Assembly: GCF_009467825.1 (NCBI RefSeq)
Contig: NZ_WIOK01000014.1
Coordinates: 89,495-153,494, forward strand
Direction: 5' to 3'
From: Cyclobacterium xiamenense
GTDB taxonomy: Bacteria > Bacteroidota > Bacteroidia > Cytophagales > Cyclobacteriaceae
Length of the DNA: 64,000 bases
Below, one piece after another: positions 8,874-16,440 of this stretch. The notes beneath the pieces are model-generated. The model was not told where the DNA came from, ran no database searches, and saw only the letters and a list, made by a program, of their open reading frames with translations. The translations under genes and the position numbers were made by a program. Position 1 is the first letter of the stretch. Every line of letters starts with the position of its first letter.

Positions 8874-10358
8874 TTGGATAAACTAGCCAAACAAAGCATC
8901 CTCACCACCATCTCGGCCTACCTGGGCGTGGTCATCGGGTATTTTAACCTGCTCTGGCTGCTACCGTTTGTGTTGGAACCGGAGCAAATTGGCCTGTTTA
9001 AAACCATACAGGACATGGCCCTGCTGCTGATGCCCTTTGCGCAGATGGGGGTGGGTAATGGAATCACCCGGTTTTTCCCACAAGTAAAAAACGATCCACA
9101 TTCCTTCTTTACCTTTAGCCTGTTTCTGGGACTGGTAGGCTACACGCTGGTTTTGTTTCTTTTTATCCTGTTTAAGGAGCCACTCACGGCTGCATTTTCC
9201 GAAAAAGCGCCGGAAGTAAACGAATACCTGCTGGTAGCCCTGTTGATCACGTTTTTGTCGGTGGTCAACAGCCTGTTGGATGCGTTCAGCCGCTCCTACT
9301 TGAAGATCGCCATCCCCTCCCTGATTCGGGATGTGCTCTTGCGCCTGTTGATGGGACTACTGGTGCTCGGCTATTTTTTTGAGGGGTACTCCTTTCCGCA
9401 AATGATCTGGGGAATGGGGCTGGTGTATTTTCTCACCGTGCTGAGCATGCTGGTATACATGCGAAAAGCCGGCATGCTGAACCTAAAATTTGACTGGGCC
9501 GGGATACCCAATTCGCTAAAAAAGGCATTTTTCAGGTACAACAGCATCACCTTGCTGGGGACGGCAGGAGCCCTGCTGATTATGAAAATCGACAGCCTGA
9601 TGGTGAGTTCCATGATCGGCCTGGATGCCAATGCCGTGTATACCATTGGCTTTTCCATTGCGGTGGTGATCGAAATGCCCCGAAGAGCGATTTCCCAGGT
9701 GGCCATGCCGGTCATTTCGGGTAAATTCGCCGACAATCGGCTGGATGAAATCAATGCCCTGTACAAGAAAATCGCGGTGCATCAATTATTGGTATGCGGT
9801 CTGGTCTTTCTATTGATCTGGGTTAACATCGATACCCTGTACCATTTTGTACCCAATCGCTCGGTCTACGAAGCAGGGAAATGGGTGGTGCTGCTCATCG
9901 GGCTGGGAAAGCTGACAGACGTGGTCTTTTCGGTCAATGGAGAAATCATCGTCTTTTCCCGGTTTTACCTGTTCAATATCACGGCCACCCTCCTGATGGC
10001 GGCTGCAGTGGTGGTGTTTAACCTGGTTTTGATTCCCCGCTACGGCATCGAGGGGGCGGCATTTGCCTCGCTGCTCGCCATGTTTTTTTACAATTTGCTG
10101 AAGTTTTTCTATGTGAAAGCCAAGCTTGGATTCAACCCCTTTACCAAAGCGGTGTTTCAGCTGCTGTTTGCCGGAGGCCTAAGCTGGGCGGTAGCGGGTC
10201 TTTTGCTGCCCAAAATGGATACCATCTTGCTGGACTTACTGCTGCGAAGTGGCCTGCTACTGCTCGTTTACCTCTCGCTGGTGCATTGGCTAAACGCCGC
10301 TCCAGAGGCAGAAAAGTGGCTGCGAGACCGGGCAGGCAGGTGGCTGAAATCGGGTTAG
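8874..10358 (+). CDS. Polysaccharide flippase, MOP superfamily (Wzx/MATE-like)
   Basis: The product is 494 residues with about 12-14 predicted membrane helices across its whole length and short polar loops, the pattern of Wzx-type oligosaccharide flippases. The N-terminus (LAKQSILTTISAYLGVVIGYFNLLWLLPF, read as segments) with the following PEQIGLFKTIQDM is typical of the polysaccharide_synt family. These proteins move lipid-linked oligosaccharide across the inner membrane. The only possible start is TTG 8874: a stop codon precedes it in frame and the next ATG lies 47 codons inside the first helices. It converges with a GT4 glycosyltransferase, three bases separating the stops. A second flippase is at 14297. 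Confidence 0.88.
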   Translation: MDKLAKQSILTTISAYLGVVIGYFNLLWLLPFVLEPEQIGLFKTIQDMALLLMPFAQMGVGNGITRFFPQVKNDPHSFFTFSLFLGLVGYTLVLFLFILFKEPLTAAFSEKAPEVNEYLLVALLITFLSVVNSLLDAFSRSYLKIAIPSLIRDVLLRLLMGLLVLGYFFEGYSFPQMIWGMGLVYFLTVLSMLVYMRKAGMLNLKFDWAGIPNSLKKAFFRYNSITLLGTAGALLIMKIDSLMVSSMIGLDANAVYTIGFSIAVVIEMPRRAISQVAMPVISGKFADNRLDEINALYKKIAVHQLLVCGLVFLLIWVNIDTLYHFVPNRSVYEAGKWVVLLIGLGKLTDVVFSVNGEIIVFSRFYLFNITATLLMAAAVVVFNLVLIPRYGIEGAAFASLLAMFFYNLLKFFYVKAKLGFNPFTKAVFQLLFAGGLSWAVAGLLLPKMDTILLDLLLRSGLLLLVYLSLVHWLNAAPEAEKWLRDRAGRWLKSG

Positions 10359-10361
10359 CAA

Positions 10362-11648
10362 CTAAGCATTCAGCATCCCCTGCAACAGGTCGGCAAGTTG
10401 CCGGGTCAGGTTCCGCCGGTGAAATGGCTGCCCTTGGTTTTCCTGCTTTTTCGCCTCAGGTAGGCTACGCAGGTCGGACAGGTAACCTACCAGCCCGGCA
10501 ATATCCTCATGGGCGAATACCTTACCCGCTCCCGCCTGCGCGATAATTTTTGCCGCATCCCCTTCCGGGTCGCCCAGCCCGATGATCTCCCTTCCGGTAG
10601 CCATGTACTCAAAAAGCTTCCCGGGAATATTGCCCCGGGCATTTTTAGTCTGGGTCAATATCAGCAATAGTCGATGCGCTTTTTCGTAGTAGGAAAACAC
10701 CTCGCCGTGATTTAGGTAGCCGGTGAGATGCAGGTGCTCTTGCAGCCAATCGTCCTCCCGAATCCGATCTTTAAGCTGCTGGCTTACTTTTCCAACAAAG
10801 GTTAGGCGTACCCGATTCCGGCTGGAACCAAAAACTTCCTTCAAGGCCTGCAAAAAAGGAAACGGATTCCGTATACTGTCAATCACGCCCGTGTACACAA
10901 TCTCCAGGGTTTCACCCGGGTCGGCAGCTGGCGAAAAACCCGCCGGAAGGTCCTCCGGATCAAAGCCATTGGTCAGCACATGAAATTTTCGGGAAGCCAG
11001 CTGCTCCATTTCCCGGGCAAAGGTTGGCGAAATGGTCACCAGGGCATCTGCCTCCCGGAAAACCGACATTTCGAGTTTCCGGTGTTTATTCCTGGCCACT
11101 GACGTCAGCTTCAAGGTGTCCAAAAACTCCCAGGTTGACCAGGGATCGCGAAAATCCGCCAGCCAGGGTGTACCGGTTTTTCGCTTCAGGTTTCTACCGA
11201 TCAGGTGCATGCTGTGGGGAGGGCCGGTGGTGATGATGGCCTCAAACGCGTTGTCTTCCCAAATGCGCTGCAAAAACTCAACGGAGGGCTTTACCCAGAA
11301 TCGTCTTGGATCCGGTATCAGGGCATTTCCCCGCAACCATACGGCAACCTGATCCAGAAAGGAGGGCGCTTTCTGTTCCAGAATACGGGAAGTATCTTTG
11401 ATTTCCCCTTTCCTGATTCGCCTAAAAAGCTGGTAAGGTTCCCATATGGGGAACTTCATCACTTCGGTATCCGCTCCTACTTTTGCTTCAAGAGAATGGT
11501 CTTGCAAGGCAAAATCGGGGTTTTCCGGGGTAAAAATTACGGGCTGCCAGCCGAATTCCGGCAGAAATTTAGAAAACTTAAGCCAACGTTGTACGCCCGA
11601 TCCGGCGCTTGGGGGCCAGTAATACGTGATGATCAATACCCGCTTCAT
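10362..11648 (-). CDS. Glycosyltransferase, GT4-like (GT-B fold)
   Basis: 428 residues. The N-terminus RVLIITYYWPPSAGSGVQRW is a very characteristic Bacteroidota glycosyltransferase start (strand, proline turn, glycine-rich loop). It is followed by TTGPPHSMHLIG and WLADFRDPW, typical of this GT-B subgroup. The C-terminal half contains VLTNGFDPEDLP and the FEYMATGREIIGLG segment in place of the more common EGFG-type motif. Expected role: adding a sugar to a surface polymer precursor. It lies 63 bases downstream of isocitrate dehydrogenase on the same strand and may be read through from it, though the two functions are unrelated. Donor sugar unknown. Confidence 0.88.
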   Translation of the reverse strand: MKRVLIITYYWPPSAGSGVQRWLKFSKFLPEFGWQPVIFTPENPDFALQDHSLEAKVGADTEVMKFPIWEPYQLFRRIRKGEIKDTSRILEQKAPSFLDQVAVWLRGNALIPDPRRFWVKPSVEFLQRIWEDNAFEAIITTGPPHSMHLIGRNLKRKTGTPWLADFRDPWSTWEFLDTLKLTSVARNKHRKLEMSVFREADALVTISPTFAREMEQLASRKFHVLTNGFDPEDLPAGFSPAADPGETLEIVYTGVIDSIRNPFPFLQALKEVFGSSRNRVRLTFVGKVSQQLKDRIREDDWLQEHLHLTGYLNHGEVFSYYEKAHRLLLILTQTKNARGNIPGKLFEYMATGREIIGLGDPEGDAAKIIAQAGAGKVFAHEDIAGLVGYLSDLRSLPEAKKQENQGQPFHRRNLTRQLADLLQGMLNA

Positions 11649-11711
11649 ACCTTAACTAAGCAAGGCCTGCAGGTTGAAACCCAACCCGCAGGCAATCGTG
11701 AACGCCCGCAT

Positions 11712-13178
11712 TTATTCCCCTTGCGCCAGGGAAAAACCCCTGACCCCGTCAAACGTGTACAAATTTTCGGTCTTGATAAAGTCAAACCCCAGTTGTTTGA
11801 CCTGCTGTAAGACATCGATCAACTGCTCATGGCTGATGGCACTCTCGTCGGCATTAAAAAACCGGACCCGCCAATGATCCGAACAGAAGGTTTCTTTCAT
11901 TCCGCCCGGATACACCCGCACGCCCCTGTTGGTGATCAATTGCATTTTTAGGCCGGCGGCATCTACTTCCCGCAAGGCCTCGCCCAGCACGTTTGGATCC
12001 CGATCGTCTTCCTTCCAATCGATGAAAACATCCAGTCCTATCAGTACTTTTTTGGAGGTTTTACCAGGGCCAATGGCCAGGGCCGCTTTCAGTTCCTGCT
12101 CAGACCGGGTAGACCTGGGAAAGGATGCTTTTTTCATGGTTACGGGTGCTTTACCTAGTCGTTCTACGACAGCGGCTGCAAATTCCTGGGTTCCGACCCG
12201 CTTTTTGCTGATGCCTTCCTGATAAATATCCCCGGTGTGGATGCCATCCTCCAGGGTTCGCATCCAGGCATTGCTAATCGTTTCGGCCACAGCCGGCTGC
12301 CCGATATGCACCAGCATCATGATGGCGCCGTTGATCAGTCCGGAAGGATTGGCAATATCCCTTCCGGCGATATCCGGAGCGGAACCGTGGATGGCTTCAA
12401 ACATGGCCACTTCCTCTCCTATGTTCGCTGACCCACCCAGGCCTACGGAACCGGTAATCTGGGCGGCGACGTCGGAAATGATGTCCCCGTATAGGTTCAA
12501 TGTCACGATCACGTCAAACATCTCTGGCCGGTCGGCGATCAATGCGGTACCAATATCGATGATCTTATGATCCGTTTGAATATCCGGATACTCCCTGGCT
12601 ACTTCGTTAAAAACCTGATGAAATATACCGTCCGCCATCTTCATGATGTTGTCTTTGGTCATGCAGGTGACCCGTTTGCGGTTGTTCATGCGTGCATATT
12701 CGAACGCGTACCGAACAATCTTCTCGCTTCCCGGTCGCGAGATCAATTTGAGGCATTGGTAGACCTCCTCGGTTTGCCGGTGTTCGATGCCTGCATACAG
12801 ATCTTCCTCGTTTTCGCGAATAATCACCATATCGGTCTCCGGGAAATGCGTGCGAATGAAGGGGGAATAGGCCTTGCAAGGCCGGACATTGGCGTAGAGG
12901 CCCAATGTTTTTCGGGTCGTTACATTCAGACTCTTAAACCCTCCTCCCTGAGGCGTGGTAATGGGCGATTTTAAAAACACCTTTGTTTCGCGTAACGAAT
13001 CCCAGGCACTGGGCTCAATTCCGGAACTAATCCCTTTCAGGTATACCTGCTCTCCGATTTCGATGACTTCAGTTTCTATGGCTGCGCCTGCAGCCTCCAA
13101 AATGGAAAGGGTGGCCGTCATGATTTCAGGACCGATTCCATCCCCATAGGCAACTGTAATTTTTCTTTTGTCGGACAT
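11712..13178 (-). CDS. icd: Isocitrate dehydrogenase with C-terminal extension domain (Thermus-type)
   Basis: 488 residues. The N-terminal ~335 residues form the isocitrate/isopropylmalate dehydrogenase fold: ITVAYGDGIGPEIM, the substrate-binding block SPITTPQGGGFKSLNVTTRK...YANVRP, NLYGDIISDVAAQ with the metal-binding aspartates, and HGSAPDIAG. The remaining ~140 residues are the extra C-terminal domain known from Thermus-type IDH, beginning after GKTSKKVLIGLDVFIDW. It oxidatively decarboxylates isocitrate to 2-oxoglutarate in the TCA cycle. NADP use is usual for the type, but I did not verify the cofactor-deciding residues. A perfect promoter -7 box (TATTTTTG, minus strand, 13211-13218) lies 32 bases upstream of the ATG. 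Many flavobacteria instead use the ~740-residue monomeric IDH, which makes this form of mild taxonomic interest. Confidence 0.93.
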   Translation of the reverse strand: MSDKRKITVAYGDGIGPEIMTATLSILEAAGAAIETEVIEIGEQVYLKGISSGIEPSAWDSLRETKVFLKSPITTPQGGGFKSLNVTTRKTLGLYANVRPCKAYSPFIRTHFPETDMVIIRENEEDLYAGIEHRQTEEVYQCLKLISRPGSEKIVRYAFEYARMNNRKRVTCMTKDNIMKMADGIFHQVFNEVAREYPDIQTDHKIIDIGTALIADRPEMFDVIVTLNLYGDIISDVAAQITGSVGLGGSANIGEEVAMFEAIHGSAPDIAGRDIANPSGLINGAIMMLVHIGQPAVAETISNAWMRTLEDGIHTGDIYQEGISKKRVGTQEFAAAVVERLGKAPVTMKKASFPRSTRSEQELKAALAIGPGKTSKKVLIGLDVFIDWKEDDRDPNVLGEALREVDAAGLKMQLITNRGVRVYPGGMKETFCSDHWRVRFFNADESAISHEQLIDVLQQVKQLGFDFIKTENLYTFDGVRGFSLAQGE

Positions 13179-13210
13179 ATAATTTGATCTCGTTAGGTTT
13201 TAAGATGGTA

Positions 13211-13218
13211 CAAAAATA
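13211..13218 (-). promoter_or_regulatory. Putative promoter -7 box for isocitrate dehydrogenase
   Basis: TATTTTTG on the minus strand matches the Bacteroidota TAnnTTTG -7 consensus exactly. A TTG (plus-strand 13243-13245) lies 24 bases upstream, slightly further than the usual 17-23. The box is 32 bases from the IDH start codon, a usual distance for this phylum. Confidence 0.5.
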
Positions 13219-13438
13219 GGAAAAATTGGTACAGTAACATTTCAAGTGCTCGTTTATTAAGTAGGAATACGAAGATTCACCCGGCCAGCGCGGTAAGCGC
13301 ATACCGGTAGCGCGCATTTCGCCGTCAAATTTTTGGCGGTTTTGGATTTGAACAACTGATTTATAAATTCAAACGGCATTTTTTTAATTATTTATTTTAT
13401 ATGTCCGTTTCTGCCAATCACGATTTTTAACCGAATCT

Positions 13439-13469
13439 TTTGTGATTGTTTGCACTCCTCGTATATTTG
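13439..13469 (+). promoter_or_regulatory. Bacteroidota-type promoter of the enoyl-CoA hydratase gene
   Basis: TTTG (13439-13442), a 19-base spacer and TATATTTG (13462-13469) match the -33/-7 consensus TTTG...TAnnTTTG exactly. The start codon is 23 bases past the -7 box. The same spacing and -7 sequence recur at tatA (20233-20263). Confidence 0.8.
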
Positions 13470-13492
13470 AGCCGTATCATTGAAGAATTGGA

Positions 13493-14278
13493 ATGGCAGA
13501 ACAAAAAAATATTCTTTTCGAAACGAAAGACGGAATACTTTACCTGACCATCAGCCGGGAGTCCAAACTCAACGCCCTAAACTTCAACACCTTGGAGGAG
13601 TTGAAAAACATTTTCAACGAGGTGAACGATAACAAATCCATCCGTGGTGTTATCATTACCGGAGCGGGAGATAAGGCGTTTGTAGCAGGTGCTGACATCA
13701 ATGAAATTTCGGAGCTCAACGAACTCAATGCCCGGAAATTTGCTGAATTTGGTCAGGAGGTTTTCGAAATCATTGAATCCTGCCATAAACCAGTGGTGGC
13801 CGTGGTCAACGGCTATGCCCTCGGAGGGGGCTGCGAACTGGCGATCGCCTGTCACATGCGCATTGCGACGACCAATGCCAAATTTGGGCAGCCAGAAGTG
13901 AATTTGGGCCTCATCCCCGGCTATGGCGGAACGCAGCGGCTCACCCACCTGATCGGAAGAACCAAAGCCACGGAGATTTTGATGACGGGAGATATGCTCG
14001 ACGCCAATGAAGCCAAGGCACTCGGACTCCTAAATCACGTTGAAGCCACCAAAGAGGAAGCCATCGCCAAGGCCGAAGAAATCTTGAAAAAAATCATGAG
14101 CAAGGCCCCGCTCTCCATCGGAATGATCGTGGATTGCGTCAATGCGGTTTTTGCCAACGACGAAAACGGCTACCAGATCGAAGCCAATAGCTTTGCCAGG
14201 TGTGTCAAATCGGAAGATTACCGAGAGGGCACCAAAGCCTTCCTGGAAAAAAGAAAACCTAACTTCAAAGGGGAATAA
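13493..14278 (+). CDS. Enoyl-CoA hydratase/isomerase (crotonase family)
   Basis: 261 residues, normal for the family. The crotonase signatures are present: GAGDKAFVAGADINEI (oxyanion-hole loop and CoA site, about 57-72), VVNGYALGGGCELAIACHMRIA (about 104-125) and GQPEVNLGLIPGYGGTQRL (about 131-149). The last two carry the glutamates used for water addition (E in GGGCE, E in QPEV), so hydratase activity on trans-2-enoyl-CoA in beta-oxidation or butanoate metabolism is likely. It has its own consensus promoter and a terminator overlapping its stop codon, so it is probably transcribed alone. Acyl chain preference cannot be assigned. Confidence 0.93.
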   Translation: MAEQKNILFETKDGILYLTISRESKLNALNFNTLEELKNIFNEVNDNKSIRGVIITGAGDKAFVAGADINEISELNELNARKFAEFGQEVFEIIESCHKPVVAVVNGYALGGGCELAIACHMRIATTNAKFGQPEVNLGLIPGYGGTQRLTHLIGRTKATEILMTGDMLDANEAKALGLLNHVEATKEEAIAKAEEILKKIMSKAPLSIGMIVDCVNAVFANDENGYQIEANSFARCVKSEDYREGTKAFLEKRKPNFKGE

Positions 14279-14289
14279 TCCCCTTTTTT
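14267..14289 (+). terminator. Intrinsic terminator overlapping the enoyl-CoA hydratase stop codon
   Basis: A perfect 8-base stem (AAAGGGGA/TCCCCTTT, 14267-14274 with 14279-14286), a four-base loop and a following T run. The stem begins inside the last codons of the upstream gene, and the structure ends about 8 bases before the flippase ATG at 14297, so the flippase leader must start from within it or arise by read-through. Confidence 0.75.
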
Positions 14290-14296
14290 ATTTTTT

Positions 14297-15826
14297 ATGG
14301 GGCTGTTAAAAAAATTAGCCGGGCAATCTGCCATCTATGGTGTCAGTAGTATTCTGGGAAAATCCATCAACTTTTTACTGGTCCCCCTGTATACCGGTTA
14401 CCTACCCAAAGAAGATCTCGGTTCCTTCACCATTCTGTACGCGTTGATTGCGTTTCTTAACGTGGTGTTTACCTTTGGCATGGAGACCTCCTTTTTCCGT
14501 TTTTCCACGGGCAAAGGTTTGCCTCCCGAAAAGGTTTACCGAAATACGCAGTCACTGGTCTGCCTCGTTGCCCTGGCCCTGGGATTAATCCTGTATCTGG
14601 CCGCAGCACCGCTGGCCGATTTTTTCGATTTTTCCGGAAAAGCCCACCTGTTTCAATGGGCCGCGCTGATTCTCACCATTGATGCCCTGATGGCCATCCC
14701 TTTTGCCAAATTGAGGCTGGACGGCCGGGCCGTCACCTTTGCCACGGTCAAACTGGCGAACATCTTCCTCAACGTGGGATTCAATATCTTGTTTATCGTC
14801 GTTGCCTTTCACGTGGTAAATGGGGACATCCTTCCGGATTTGCAGCCCTGGGTCAACCAATGGTACCGGCCGAATGGGGGCGTGGATTACATTGTATTAG
14901 CAAACGTCCTGGCCAACTTCCTGATTTTACCGCTGGTGTGGAAACTCGTAGGCACCTGGAAGTTTGAGCTCAAGGCGTCCATACTGGCCCCCATGTGGCA
15001 GTATGCCCTACCGCTGCTTTTTATGGGGCTGGCCGGGGTGACCAACGAGGTCTTTTCCCGGGGGCTTTTTGAATACGCCCTCCCGGAAAACTACTACCCG
15101 CAGCTGAGTGCACGGGAAGCAGGCGGGGTATTCGGAGCGAATTTTAAGCTAGCCATCATCATGAGCCTGATCATTCAGGCATTTAAATACGCCGGCGAAC
15201 CCTTTTTCTTTCAACAATCCGAAAATAAAAACAACCCACAGCTATTTGCCCGGGTCATGCACTGGTTCATTATCTTCTGTTCGGCACTCATGGTGGCAGT
15301 GGCAGTCAACCTAACGCTAATCGGCAGCCTCTTTTTTCAGGCCGACGGGTACGAAATCGCCCTTCCCATGGTCCCCATCTTACTGATGGGCTACCTGCTG
15401 TTAGGGGTATATTACAACCTGAGTATTTGGTTTAAGATCACCGATCAGACCCGCTACAGTTTTTACATTACCTTTGCGGGAGCGGTGGTCACCGTGCTCA
15501 TCATCCTGACCCTGGTGCCGGTCCTCGGGTTTATCGGCGGGGCACTCAGCACCCTGGGATGCTACCTGACCATGGTGATTTTGTGTTACCTGACCGGTCA
15601 GAAATACTACCCCATACCCTATCAGACCGGAAAAGGTCTGAGCTACCTGGGAACGGCTTTTCTGTTTAGTTATGCCGGATTTTGGCTGGATACGGGGAAT
15701 GTGGCCGTCGATTTTCTGCTACAAAATGGCGTATTTCTGCTGTTTTTGATACTGATTTTCTTCATGGAAAAAAAGGAACTATATTCACTATTTCATTCCA
15801 TACGTAAGCGCAACCATGCAAATTAA
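14297..15826 (+). CDS. Polysaccharide flippase, MOP superfamily (Wzx/MurJ-like)
   Basis: 509 residues and about 14 membrane helices. The N-terminus [21 protein letters not shown] followed by [18 protein letters not shown] is typical of Bacteroidota lipopolysaccharide flippases, and [10 protein letters not shown] is the usual second-helix motif. A conserved polysaccharide-synthesis C-terminal part follows (residues about 350-500). It would translocate lipid-linked glycan precursors across the inner membrane. It ends 11 bases inside the dUTPase gene, so the two are co-translated. It differs clearly from the flippase at 8874, suggesting two export routes. Which polymer each serves (O-antigen, A-LPS-like anchor, murein precursor or exopolysaccharide) is unknown. 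Confidence 0.88.
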   Translation: MGLLKKLAGQSAIYGVSSILGKSINFLLVPLYTGYLPKEDLGSFTILYALIAFLNVVFTFGMETSFFRFSTGKGLPPEKVYRNTQSLVCLVALALGLILYLAAAPLADFFDFSGKAHLFQWAALILTIDALMAIPFAKLRLDGRAVTFATVKLANIFLNVGFNILFIVVAFHVVNGDILPDLQPWVNQWYRPNGGVDYIVLANVLANFLILPLVWKLVGTWKFELKASILAPMWQYALPLLFMGLAGVTNEVFSRGLFEYALPENYYPQLSAREAGGVFGANFKLAIIMSLIIQAFKYAGEPFFFQQSENKNNPQLFARVMHWFIIFCSALMVAVAVNLTLIGSLFFQADGYEIALPMVPILLMGYLLLGVYYNLSIWFKITDQTRYSFYITFAGAVVTVLIILTLVPVLGFIGGALSTLGCYLTMVILCYLTGQKYYPIPYQTGKGLSYLGTAFLFSYAGFWLDTGNVAVDFLLQNGVFLLFLILIFFMEKKELYSLFHSIRKRNHAN

Positions 15827-16247
15827 CGTCATCAATAAATCCAAACACCCCCTACCCGCCTACCAAACCGAATTGTCCGCCGGGCTCGACCTGCGGGCAA
15901 ATCTTGATTCGCTGGTAGTACTGAAGCCCCTGGAGCGGCAATTGATCGGGACGGGCTTGTTTATCGAGCTTCCGGCCGGATACGAAGCCCAGATCCGTCC
16001 CAGGAGTGGTCTGGCCTTTAAATTTGGAGTGACGGTACTCAACAGCCCCGGGACGATCGATGCCGACTATCGGGGAGAAATTAAAATCCTGCTTGTCAAT
16101 AATTCCAACACCGATTTTATCGTTCAGGATGGAGAACGGATAGCGCAGATGGTGGTAGCCAAACATGAGCAGATCCAATGGAATGCGGCCGAAACCCTGT
16201 CCGAAACCAACAGAGGATCAGGGGGCTATGGAAGCACCGGAAGGTAG
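15816..16247 (+). CDS. dut: Deoxyuridine 5'-triphosphate nucleotidohydrolase (dUTPase)
   Basis: 143 residues, the standard trimeric dUTPase length. All five motifs are present in order: AGLDLRANL (I), RPRSGLAFK (II), [11 protein letters not shown] (III, with the catalytic aspartate), GERIAQMVV (IV) and the C-terminal [11 protein letters not shown] (V, which closes over the active site). It hydrolyses dUTP to dUMP and pyrophosphate, keeping uracil out of DNA and feeding thymidylate synthesis. The start overlaps the upstream flippase by 11 bases. A GC-rich hairpin begins at the stop codon. Confidence 0.97.
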   Translation: MQINVINKSKHPLPAYQTELSAGLDLRANLDSLVVLKPLERQLIGTGLFIELPAGYEAQIRPRSGLAFKFGVTVLNSPGTIDADYRGEIKILLVNNSNTDFIVQDGERIAQMVVAKHEQIQWNAAETLSETNRGSGGYGSTGR

Positions 16248-16267
16248 TCCGGGTCGGCTTCCCGGAC
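16247..16267 (+). terminator. Hairpin directly after dut, possible terminator without a U tract
   Basis: A perfect 7-base stem (GTCCGGG at 16247-16253 with CCCGGAC at 16261-16267) and a 7-base loop start at the last base of the dut stop codon. No T run follows, so it may end transcription weakly or protect the 3' end. The 170 bases after it hold two more short dyads (CCCGG/CCGGG at 16359-16370; ACAGGC/GCCTGT at 16372-16392) in the leader of the TPR gene. No clear promoter box is visible there. Confidence 0.35.
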
Positions 16268-16440
16268 ACCAAGCGACAGGCCTCCTGGGAACCAATTGCC
16301 CGCATTAATTGTAAGGAAAGATGATATGAGCAACTCCTTCCGATCTTCTATTAAAACACCCGGAGCCGGGTACAGGCCCGGCAACTGCCTGTGCACAGCG
16401 GAAAGGAACGGGTAGCAGGTACTAAACAAGCAAACAATCA

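Larger units (their letters stand above)
13179..13492. other. 314-base divergent regulatory region between IDH and enoyl-CoA hydratase
   Basis: No gene fits here. It holds one promoter for each flanking gene (minus 13211-13218; plus 13439-13469) and an imperfect dyad at 13322-13339 (arms CCGTCAAA and TTTGGCGG, two-base centre, one mismatch) that could be an operator. A GC-rich patch (about 13281-13320) sits between AT-rich stretches. The rest shows no clear structure. Confidence 0.5.

Noticed and set aside
11205..11810. 201-codon plus-strand frame across the GT4 and IDH ends
   Set aside because: Both minus-strand genes are firmly identified there and the frame shows no family features.
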